Origin: JACRBK01 sp964427955
GTDB lineage: Bacteria; Chloroflexota; Anaerolineae; Aggregatilineales; Aggregatilineaceae
Length of the DNA: 12,360 nt
Assembly: GCA_964427955.1 (NCBI GenBank)
Contig: CAYRWY010000153.1
Span: forward strand, 1 to 12,360
Direction: 5' to 3'
The notes beneath the pieces were generated by a model, which worked only from the letters and a program-made list of their open reading frames with translations, was not told the DNA's origin and did not search any database. Positions 6,767-12,360 of the stretch are shown here, in pieces (position 1 is the first letter of the stretch; each line of letters begins with the position of its first letter). Both the position numbers and the translations under genes were made by a program.

Positions 6767-7111
6767 AACTGATGCCTGACTTTCAAGGGCAAGATGTTGA
6801 GAGACAAATTTCCATTTTTCAAAACAGGGCGCCGCTTGCTGCGCCCCCTGCTCCCCCTCGCCACGGGTGGTTCAGGGGCGGACAGGCATTGAGAACCGGG
6901 ACTTTTGAGAGACAATTTTCATTTTTTCAAAGCCGGGCGCGGCGGCGCCGCTTCCCTACCACGACGTTTCCACGGTGCCACTCCCCCTCGCCACGGGGTG
7001 GAGAGGGGGTCGGGGGGTGAGGTAAAACACCGCGAATTCCTGCGTGCTCAATGCTTTTTACCCACCTGTCCGCTCCTGAACCACCGGGTGGAGAGGGGGT
7101 CGGGGGGTGAG
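6767..7111. repeat. Intergenic nest of degenerate dispersed repeats
   Basis: This 345-bp non-coding spacer is made almost wholly of repeat copies. (1) A direct repeat of 35 bp at 6798-6832 and 6905-6939, beginning TTGAGAGACAA, with 5 mismatches. (2) A perfect 26-bp direct repeat at 6996-7021 and 7086-7111, containing GAGAGGGGGTCGGGG; the second copy ends immediately before the stop codon of the kinase gene. (3) A 21-bp inverted pair at 6866-6886 and 7065-7085 with one mismatch. (4) CTCCCCCTCGCCACGGG at 6851-6867 and 6981-6997. Copy 6983-7009 is itself a hairpin (CCCCCTC ... GAGGGGG). These look like dispersed GC-rich intergenic repeats inserted near each other and decayed. No protein-coding signal is visible. 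Confidence 0.8.
6983..7009. repeat. GC-rich palindromic repeat unit
   Basis: CCCCCTC (6983-6989) pairs with GAGGGGG (7003-7009), with an inner CCAC/GTGG (6991-6994 and 6998-7001 region) helping to close the stem. It is the only full-length copy in the spacer; 6851-6870 carries only the left half and 7081-7111 only the right half. There is no T-run on either side, so it is not a standard terminator. Confidence 0.6.
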
Positions 7112-9241
7112 CTACGGCAGCGCGAACTCGCACTGGCCGTCCGAGATCGTGCACGTGGCGAACGGCTGGTCGCCGTCGGCCAGCCGCACGGTGAAGGCAT
7201 CGTCCGGCTGCGGCGCGAGCCAGAAATAACGGTCCGGCGCATTCGCGCGGAACCAGCCCAGGAAAGTTGGGCACTTGCTGCGCGCGGGGGCGAGCTGGGT
7301 GGCGGTGCTGGTCACGACCTGGAAACAACCGCCGTCCGCCATCCGGGTGAGATCGTTGCGCGCGCTGCCCCAAACGCTCGTCAGGAAAGTCCGCTGATCG
7401 CCTTCGCCGCCCTTCGATTCGAACACCAGTGGGCTGATGTCCAGCGGGCCGCCGGAGATGTTGACCAGGATGAATTCGTCCTGGTTGTAAATAGCGCGCA
7501 GATCGGGCGGGACCGGCGTGGCCGTCGGCGTGGGCGTGCGGGTCGGTGTCAGGGTGGGCGTGGGCGTCGCGGTGGCGGCGTTGGCCGTGGCTTCCTGATC
7601 CAGCGCAACCTGGGTGCCGGTCGCGCGGGCGTCTGCCGTCTGCTGAGCGACGATCATCAGCGCTCCCTGGGTGGCGGTCGCGGCGGCATCCTGGGTGGCC
7701 TGGAGGCGCACTTCGGCGGTCGCCGTCTGCTCCTGCGCGGCCTGGGTCCCGGCGACCTCGAATTCCGCGGTGGCAGTCGCGGCCAGCGCGACCTGTGTCG
7801 CCGTCGCGGCCTGATCGCGGGCGTTCTGCGTGGCCGCCGCGCGGGCGTCCGCGGTGGCTCCGGCGATGATCAGCAGCGCATCCTGGGTAGACGTCGCCCC
7901 GGCCAGCGCCGTGATCTGCGCTTCCATGAGTTGGGTTGCGGTCGCCCCGGCGTCCGCCGTCGAACGCGCGTCGAAAATGGCCTGGCGGGTCGCCGTCGCG
8001 CCGAGATTGGCGGTCGGCGTCGGCGTCCAACTCTGGGCGGTGCCGGTCAGCGCCAGCGCCACGCGCGCATCCGCCGTTTGCCCGGCGTCTACCTGCGCCG
8101 TCTGAGACAGCGCCAGTTCGGCCAGCACGGTGCCGCGCAGCGTATCTTCCGAAACGGTCTTGGTGCCGCCGCCCTGGTTGCCCTGGGTCAGCAGCAGGAC
8201 CGCCACGACCGCCGCCGCGATCAGCAGCAGCACGCCCATCACCCAAAAGACCGGCTGTTTGTAGGCCGGTGGGGCCTGGGTCGCCGTCACCAGCGGGGAG
8301 GTCGGGCTGATCATCACCAGGGAATTGGTCGCGGTCAGGGCCGTCTTTTTGGTCGCCACCGGACCCTCGAAAAAGCCGCTCAACTCGCCGGTCTGGCCCC
8401 GGATGGCATTGTCGAAGGCCACGGCCATCGCCGTGACCGATTCCCAGCGTTGGGCCGGGTCTTTTTCCATCGCGCGGTCCAGGACCTGCTGCACCGGCAG
8501 CGGCACGTCCGCCCGGTAGGTCTGCGGCGGAGTCGGCTCCTCATTCAGGTGCTTGTGCAGCAGCCCGTAGGGGGTGGTGGCCTCGAACGGCAGCCGCCCC
8601 GTGATCAGTTGGTAGATCGTCACCGCCAGCGCGTACTGGTCGGCGGCGGGCGTCAGCGTCTCCGAGCGCCACTGTTCGGGCGGCATGTACAGCGGGGTGC
8701 CAATCGGCGATCCGGTGGACGTGTACGAGGTGGAGGATTCCATCAGCTTGGCAATCCCGAAGTCCACGATGTAGGCGATGCCCTGATCGTCGAACATGAC
8801 GTTGCTCGGCTTGATGTCGCGATGAATCACGCCCCGGTGATGGGCATAATCCAGCGCGCTGGCGAGCTGGCCCAACAGCTTGGACGTCTCGCCCAGCGAC
8901 GGCAGGGGGAGATTCTGCTCGGTGCGCCGCATCATGCGGTCTTCGAGCGTGCCGCCCGCCAGCAGGCGCATCACGACGTAGCTGATATTCCCCTGCAAGC
9001 CGTAATCGTAAACCGGGACGATGTGGGCATGTTCGAGCGCCGCCGCCGTTTTGGCTTCGCGGTAGAACCGCTCGGTATAGCCCGCCTCGACGGCCAGCGT
9101 CGCGAACAGCACCTTGATCGCGACTTCGCGTTCCAGGTTGCGTTGGTAGCCGCGATAGGCGATCCCCATTCCGCCCGCGCCCAAAACCTCGCGGAGTTCG
9201 TACTGGCCGAGCGTCTGGCCGGTCAAGTTTTGCATCGTCAT
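7112..9241 (-). CDS. Transmembrane Ser/Thr protein kinase with Ala/Thr-rich stalk and extracellular C-terminal domain
   Basis: A PknB-type kinase of 709 residues that phosphorylates Ser/Thr in cytoplasmic proteins. The kinase domain (about 14-281) has P-loop GAGGMG (21-26), K43, E62, HRD (140-142), DFG (160-162), a Ser/Thr-rich activation loop and YMPPEQ (PPE for the usual APE). One membrane helix lies at about 331-351 (8189-8251). Outside are an Ala/Thr/Gln-rich, probably helical stalk (358-556), a Thr-Pro linker (557-579) and a 130-residue domain (580-709) with four cysteines (639, 657, 697, 704) that could form two disulfides; it is probably the sensor, ligand unknown. The start at 9241 is chosen over an in-frame start at 9286 because the promoter at 9292-9320 places transcription initiation near 9285. 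ATG at 9235 is an alternative. The FHA gene nearby may read its output (inference). Confidence 0.93.
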   Translation of the reverse strand: MTMQNLTGQTLGQYELREVLGAGGMGIAYRGYQRNLEREVAIKVLFATLAVEAGYTERFYREAKTAAALEHAHIVPVYDYGLQGNISYVVMRLLAGGTLEDRMMRRTEQNLPLPSLGETSKLLGQLASALDYAHHRGVIHRDIKPSNVMFDDQGIAYIVDFGIAKLMESSTSYTSTGSPIGTPLYMPPEQWRSETLTPAADQYALAVTIYQLITGRLPFEATTPYGLLHKHLNEEPTPPQTYRADVPLPVQQVLDRAMEKDPAQRWESVTAMAVAFDNAIRGQTGELSGFFEGPVATKKTALTATNSLVMISPTSPLVTATQAPPAYKQPVFWVMGVLLLIAAAVVAVLLLTQGNQGGGTKTVSEDTLRGTVLAELALSQTAQVDAGQTADARVALALTGTAQSWTPTPTANLGATATRQAIFDARSTADAGATATQLMEAQITALAGATSTQDALLIIAGATADARAAATQNARDQAATATQVALAATATAEFEVAGTQAAQEQTATAEVRLQATQDAAATATQGALMIVAQQTADARATGTQVALDQEATANAATATPTPTLTPTRTPTPTATPVPPDLRAIYNQDEFILVNISGGPLDISPLVFESKGGEGDQRTFLTSVWGSARNDLTRMADGGCFQVVTSTATQLAPARSKCPTFLGWFRANAPDRYFWLAPQPDDAFTVRLADGDQPFATCTISDGQCEFALP
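7505..7573 (-). repeat. Low-complexity tract encoding the Thr-Pro linker of the kinase
   Basis: This stretch encodes alternating Thr and Pro residues (TPTPTLTPTRTPTPTATP) between the stalk and the extracellular domain. At the DNA level it is an imperfect GGCGT/GGGCGT repeat and may vary in length between strains. Confidence 0.75.
7574..7891 (-). repeat. Internal duplication in the kinase stalk
   Basis: Two copies of an approximately 34-residue unit lie 72 residues apart: residues 451-484 (7790-7891, containing ALLIIAGATADARAAATQ) and 523-556 (7574-7675, containing ALMIVAQQTADARATGTQ). The rest of the stalk is built from looser TQ-terminated segments of 8-19 residues. It looks like duplication inside an extended alpha-helical spacer. 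Confidence 0.6.
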
Positions 9242-9291
9242 AGTGTGCGTCCGGTTCCATTCTGTACAGGGAGATTGTAACACCATTCTAA

Positions 9292-9320
9292 AGTATAGGG
9301 TGGATGACCCCGCGCGTCAA
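9292..9320 (-). promoter_or_regulatory. Promoter of the Ser/Thr kinase gene
   Basis: On the minus strand TTGACG (9320-9315) and TATACT (9297-9292) are separated by exactly 17 bp, a strong sigma-70-type pair. The predicted transcription start is near 9285, giving a leader of about 44 nt before the ATG at 9241 and making the in-frame start at 9286 unlikely. Confidence 0.7.
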
Positions 9321-9379
9321 AGAATAGGCGGAAAACGTGGGTCCAGGACGTCAACCCCGGCGCGCTGGTGCGGCGGCTG

Positions 9380-9408
9380 TTGGAGTAGGCCCGGCAGGGC
9401 GTTACAAT
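9380..9408 (+). promoter_or_regulatory. Promoter of the MutS-like gene, predicted to give a leaderless mRNA
   Basis: TTGGAG (9380-9385) and TACAAT (9403-9408) are separated by 17 bp. Seven bases past the -10 is position 9415, the A of the ATG start codon, so the transcript is predicted to begin at the start codon. No ribosome site precedes this ATG, which agrees. It lies back to back with the kinase promoter, with 59 bp between the two -35 boxes. Confidence 0.65.
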
Positions 9409-9414
9409 CTGCCT

Positions 9415-11124
9415 ATGCCTGAGCCTGATTTTCCTCTCGATTTCAGTCTGCTGTGGCCCGGCCAGCCCGCCGGACGACCGGCCCCGCGCCTGGACGCTGC
9501 CGCCGCGCTCGATCTCGATCTGCACGCCGTCGTCGAGGCGCTGAGCGAGCGTTTTGGCTATGCGCCGCGCATTCGCGACACGCTGCTGGCGCTGTGCGCC
9601 GATCCCGCCGTGATCCGCTACCGTCAGGCGGTGCTGGCCGATCTGGTCGATCAGCCCGCGTTGGCCGGACGGCTGGCCGATCTGCTGCCCCGCCTGTTTG
9701 CGCTGGACACTTTCGTCTATTCCGCGCGGCCCGATCAATCGGCGCTGCACGAGGTCGTCTGGCGGATCGGGCAGTTGGAGGCGTATGTCGAATGCGTGCA
9801 GGGCTTGAACGCGACCTTCGCCGGGCTGGATCGCGCGCTGCACGCGGGGGGACTGCTCCGGCTGCGCGACCTGGCCGCCGGGATCGCCCAGGATGAGACC
9901 TTCGTCCACCTGACCGCCGAACTGCCCGCGCTGGTCGCCAAAGTGCGCGGCATCGCCAGCATCACGGTCGGCATCAACCTGGATCAAGAACTGCGCCCGG
10001 TCGAGGCGACGCTGCTGGCCGTCAACGGCAAAAAATTCCAGGGTTATTCGGCCTCGGTGCTGTACACCCTGTTCGGGCGCGAGGCGGACAAGAGCCAGTG
10101 GGAAGGGATCGCGCCGCTGCACGTCGCCGCGCCGGACTCCAGCCGGTCGGGCGATCACCCGCGCGGGATCGACGATCCGATGCTGTACCCGCTCTTTCGC
10201 GATCTGGCCGACGTCCTCAAGAAAGTCAGCCGTCCGGTAGCGCTGGCGCTGCGGCGCTACGTGCAGGTCAATATCCAGGTGTTGAGCGGGATCGGCGCGG
10301 ATCTGGCGTTTTATCTGGGCGCGGCGGCGCTGATCGAGCGGCTGCGCGCGGCAGGACTGCCGGTCTGCCGCCCGGAGATCGCGCCGCTGGACGAGCGGGT
10401 GTGTGCCATTGACGCGGCCTACAACGTCAACCTGGCGCTGCGCTTGCTGTCCAAAGGCGGCGCGCGCGACCTGAGCCGCACCGTGATCCCCAACGACGTC
10501 CGCTTCGGGCCGGAGGGGCGCATCTTCGTGCTGACCGGGCCGAACCAGGGCGGCAAGACGACCTATACCCAGGCCGTCGGGTTGGCGCACGTGCTGGCGC
10601 AGGCGGGCCTCTACGTGCCGGGGACGCAGGCACGGATCAGCCCGGTGGACAACATCTACACCCATTTCCCGGTGGAAGAACGTCCCGACGCCGAGGCCGG
10701 GCGGCTGGGCGAAGAAGCGCAGCGGTTGAACGACCTGTTCGCGCGGGCCACGCGCCACAGCCTGATCCTGCTCAACGAGTCGCTGTCCAGCACCAGCCCC
10801 GGCGAAAGCCTCTATCTCGCGCAGGACGTGGTGCGGATTCTGCGGCTGCTCGGCGCGCGGGCCATCTTCGCCACTCACCTGCACGACCTCGCCGCCAGCC
10901 TGGACGACCTCAACGCCCAAACACCCGGCGACAGCCCGCTGATCAGCCTGGTGTCGCTGGCCATCGATCACGATGGGGCGGGGGAGGTGCGGCAGACGTA
11001 CCGGATCGTGCCCGGCCCGCCGCTGGGGCGCAGCTATGCCCGCGAGATTGCCGCCCGCTACGGGATCAGCTACGAGCAACTTGAGCAGATGCTCCGCGAG
11101 CGGGGCGTGGTGGACGGCGAGTAA
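9415..11124 (+). CDS. MutS-family ATPase lacking the mismatch-recognition domain
   Basis: 569 residues, much shorter than MutS (about 850). The N-terminal half (1-370) resembles the helical core/clamp region of MutS homologues but lacks the N-terminal mismatch-binding FxE motif. The C-terminal half is the ABC-type ATPase: Walker A GPNQGGKTT (375-383, K381), Walker B LILLNES with N454-E455, the STSPGE loop, FATHLHDL with the switch His, and a C-terminal helical part (RYGISYEQLEQML). Two changes from canonical MutS (GPNMGGKST, DE) are visible: Gln for Met and Thr for Ser in Walker A, and Asn-Glu for Asp-Glu in Walker B. The NES...ST form also occurs in 'MutS domain-containing' proteins of unknown role. 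There is no Smr nuclease domain as in MutS2. It probably acts on DNA structures or recombination rather than mismatches (inference). ATG 9415 is chosen from the promoter position; GTG 9337 is the alternative. Confidence 0.88.
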   Translation: MPEPDFPLDFSLLWPGQPAGRPAPRLDAAAALDLDLHAVVEALSERFGYAPRIRDTLLALCADPAVIRYRQAVLADLVDQPALAGRLADLLPRLFALDTFVYSARPDQSALHEVVWRIGQLEAYVECVQGLNATFAGLDRALHAGGLLRLRDLAAGIAQDETFVHLTAELPALVAKVRGIASITVGINLDQELRPVEATLLAVNGKKFQGYSASVLYTLFGREADKSQWEGIAPLHVAAPDSSRSGDHPRGIDDPMLYPLFRDLADVLKKVSRPVALALRRYVQVNIQVLSGIGADLAFYLGAAALIERLRAAGLPVCRPEIAPLDERVCAIDAAYNVNLALRLLSKGGARDLSRTVIPNDVRFGPEGRIFVLTGPNQGGKTTYTQAVGLAHVLAQAGLYVPGTQARISPVDNIYTHFPVEERPDAEAGRLGEEAQRLNDLFARATRHSLILLNESLSSTSPGESLYLAQDVVRILRLLGARAIFATHLHDLAASLDDLNAQTPGDSPLISLVSLAIDHDGAGEVRQTYRIVPGPPLGRSYAREIAARYGISYEQLEQMLRERGVVDGE

Positions 11125-11133
11125 AAAGGAAAT

Positions 11134-11240
11134 TTCACCACAGAGCGCACAGAGGACACGGAGAAAAAGCAGAGAAGAGCCAGAAAGAAATGTTTCTCTC
11201 TCAGTTCTTCCTCTGTGATCTCTGTGTCCTCTGTGGTGAA
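11134..11240. repeat. CACAGAG-type dispersed repeat forming a long imperfect hairpin
   Basis: The left arm starts TTCACCACAGAG (11134-11145) and the right arm ends CTCTGTGGTGAA (11229-11240), a perfect 12-bp inverted pair. Inside, each arm continues with 9-bp steps of CACAGAG plus two variable bases (left CACAGAGcg CACAGAGga CACGGAG; right, read on the minus strand, the same with different spacer bases), so pairing resumes in blocks of 7 and 6. The loop is purine-rich on the plus strand. This type of repeat is widespread between genes of many environmental bacteria. It fills the 129-bp gap between the convergent mutS-like and prmA genes, where it may limit read-through, but it has no proper T-run. 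Confidence 0.8.
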
Positions 11241-11253
11241 TCGCTCTTAGCTT

Positions 11254-12171
11254 TTACTGCGGTTTGTGCGCCTCGATGGCTACCCAGTCACCGCTGATCC
11301 GCCGCCGGGTGGGTTCCAGGCCCGCGCCGCGCAGCGCGGCTTCGACATCGTCCGCCTGTTCTTCGATGATGCCGCTGAAGATCGCCTTGCCCCCGGCGCG
11401 CAGCACATCGCCCAACCCCTGGCCGCACAGCTCGATGATCACCCGCGCCAGGATGTTGCACAGCAGCAGATCGAAATGCCGCGCGGAGTGGTGCAGCGTC
11501 TCCAGGCTGCCCTGCTGGGCCGTGATGTGGTCCGCCACGCCGTTGTACCCGGCATTCTGGATCGTCGCCGTGACGGCCATTTCGTCGGTGTCCAGCGCCA
11601 GCACGCGCGCCGCACCCAGCCGGATCGCCGCGATCCCCAGGATGCCCGATCCGCAGCCCAGGTCGAGCACGTCCACGGCGGGCCAGCCGGTCAGCAGGTC
11701 TTCGGTCGCGATCAGGCAGAGCTGCGTGGTGGGATGCGTGCCGGTCCCGAACGCCATGCCGGGATCGAGCACCAGCACGATGTCGTCCGGGCGCGGATCG
11801 GTGATGGTCGCCCACTCCGGGCGGATGTACAGCCGCTTGCCCAGCCGGACCGGGTGATAGTGCTTCTTCCACGCCTCGGCCCAGTCTTCCTCGTGCACCA
11901 CGTTGAAGACCGGCTCCGGCATGGGATAGAGCTGCCCCATGTGCCACAGCGCCTCGCGAAGCTGCTGTTTTCGCGCCTCGGCCTGGCTGTCGCTGGGGAA
12001 GTAGGCCCGCACGATCAGTCGGTCGGCGGGCGGGATTTCGTCCGGCCAGACCTCGATGGGAAAACCGGCCTGCTCGATGGCCACGCCCTGGTGGCCGTAG
12101 CGCTGCAAGACATCGGCGACGGCTTCAGCCGCTTCGCCATCGACCTCTAGTGAAATCTCGATCCAATCCAT
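11254..12171 (-). CDS. prmA: Ribosomal protein L11 methyltransferase
   Basis: 305 residues, close to the usual PrmA length (about 290-310). PrmA uses S-adenosylmethionine to methylate lysines and the N-terminus of ribosomal protein L11 in the cytoplasm. The N-terminal substrate-recognition domain starts MDWIEISLEVDGEAAEAV. The linker carries EEDWAEAWKKHYHP (94-107), a PrmA hallmark. The catalytic domain has DPGMAFGTGTHPTT (136-149), the SAM-binding motif VLDLGCGSGILG (168-179) and LLLCNILA, the Asn-containing motif IV. The start at 12171 is supported by GAGG (12179-12182) 7 nt upstream. Nothing looks damaged. It is convergent with the mutS-like gene. No partner gene such as rsmE is in the window. 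Confidence 0.96.
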   Translation of the reverse strand: MDWIEISLEVDGEAAEAVADVLQRYGHQGVAIEQAGFPIEVWPDEIPPADRLIVRAYFPSDSQAEARKQQLREALWHMGQLYPMPEPVFNVVHEEDWAEAWKKHYHPVRLGKRLYIRPEWATITDPRPDDIVLVLDPGMAFGTGTHPTTQLCLIATEDLLTGWPAVDVLDLGCGSGILGIAAIRLGAARVLALDTDEMAVTATIQNAGYNGVADHITAQQGSLETLHHSARHFDLLLCNILARVIIELCGQGLGDVLRAGGKAIFSGIIEEQADDVEAALRGAGLEPTRRRISGDWVAIEAHKPQ

Positions 12172-12178
12172 GATTCAG

Positions 12179-12182
12179 CCTC
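12179..12182 (-). promoter_or_regulatory. Ribosome binding site of prmA
   Basis: On the minus strand GAGG lies 7 nt before the ATG at 12171, within TTGAGGCTGAATC. It supports this start. Confidence 0.6.
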
Positions 12183-12244
12183 AATTCAGTCGTGATACTC
12201 GGCCCCGATTACGGGAAGCCGGGGGGTGATCGGCGGACGGGTTG

Positions 12245-12314
12245 TTATGAAAATATATAATTTCTTTTATTTTAAAGATTTAGATGTTGCTTATTATAGG
12301 AAAAGTGCTAACAT
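12245..12314. promoter_or_regulatory. AT-rich promoter-like region between prmA and the window edge
   Basis: The stretch 12245-12300 is strikingly AT-rich in an otherwise GC-rich window. On the minus strand it contains a perfect TATAAT (12298-12293) without a matching -35, which would give prmA a leader of about 115 nt. On the plus strand TTGCTT (12287-12292) and TAACAT (12309-12314) are 16 bp apart and could drive a gene starting near the right edge. Both assignments are tentative. No open frame long enough to call a gene is visible in 12172-12360. Confidence 0.35.
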
Positions 12315-12360
12315 AGTGATTGACGGGGTCTCCATTGACGCGTGCTGAACCAGTTATCGT

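Noticed and set aside
6798..7111. CRISPR array
   Set aside because: Repeats are of different families, lengths and orientations, without regular spacers or adjacent cas genes.
6927..8246. 439-residue minus-strand frame containing PPTPSPPRGEGE
   Set aside because: This is a shadow of the kinase gene. The PSPPRGEG stretch is the usual translation of the GC-rich intergenic repeat.
6905..9280. 791-residue plus-strand frame opposite the kinase
   Set aside because: Arg/Gly-rich low-complexity antisense translation of a gene with full kinase motifs on the other strand.
9242..9286. Start of the kinase at 9286
   Set aside because: The predicted transcription start (about 9285) leaves no leader, and the added residues MVLQSPCTEWNRTHT are not part of the kinase fold.
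9337..9414. GTG start at 9337 for the MutS-like protein
   Set aside because: It lies upstream of the predicted transcription start at 9415 and its extra 26 residues show no family resemblance.
9238..11079. 613-residue minus-strand frame opposite the MutS-like gene
   Set aside because: Antisense shadow; the plus strand carries Walker A, Walker B and the switch His.
11266..12150. 294-residue plus-strand frame opposite prmA
   Set aside because: Antisense shadow of a complete PrmA with a SAM-binding motif and a ribosome site.
12335..12360. Start of a plus-strand gene at TTG 12335 or GTG 12342
   Set aside because: Only about 25 bases remain, there is no convincing ribosome site and nothing recognisable, so no gene is called.

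Overview
The window is high-GC bacterial DNA. Its content suggests a Chloroflexota (Anaerolineae-like) genome, an inference from gene content rather than from any marker. The pointers are a membrane Ser/Thr kinase with a long Ala/Thr-rich extracellular stalk and a Thr-Pro linker, an FHA protein with a zinc ribbon, and CACAGAG-type and 'GAGGGGG' dispersed intergenic repeats. No RNA gene, CRISPR array or insertion sequence was seen.

Layout, left to right: the 5' end of a GDP-mannose 4,6-dehydratase-like gene on the minus strand (1-223); the divergent replicative polymerase gene dnaE (422-5248), interrupted in frame by a 300-residue intein (2726-3625); a small zinc-ribbon/FHA gene (5375-5890) ending in a clean intrinsic terminator; a short-chain dehydrogenase on the minus strand (5957-6766); a 345-bp spacer built of degenerate direct and inverted repeats (6767-7111); a transmembrane Ser/Thr kinase on the minus strand (7112-9241); a MutS-like ATPase diverging from it (9415-11124), whose predicted transcript starts at its own start codon; a convergent gap holding a CACAGAG hairpin (11134-11240); prmA, the ribosomal protein L11 methyltransferase, on the minus strand (11254-12171); and an AT-rich, promoter-like stretch running to the window edge.

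The most notable object is the DnaE intein. It sits in the polymerase motif GFNK^SHA, four residues downstream of the site used by the split cyanobacterial DnaE inteins. All splicing residues are present, but the LAGLIDADG-type homing endonuclease in its middle is shortened and lacks its acidic catalytic positions. The core of the intein has roughly 40-50% GC and uses TCA, TTA and CTA codons, which are absent from dnaE codons 1-811 and 1039-1583. The outer splicing blocks match the host. Other points are a polymerase with a complete set of PHP metal ligands and an unusual proline-rich insert near its C-terminus, a perfect 9-bp inverted repeat ahead of the FHA gene, and a kinase and pThr-binding (FHA) protein about 1.2 kb apart that may act in one signalling pathway (inference).
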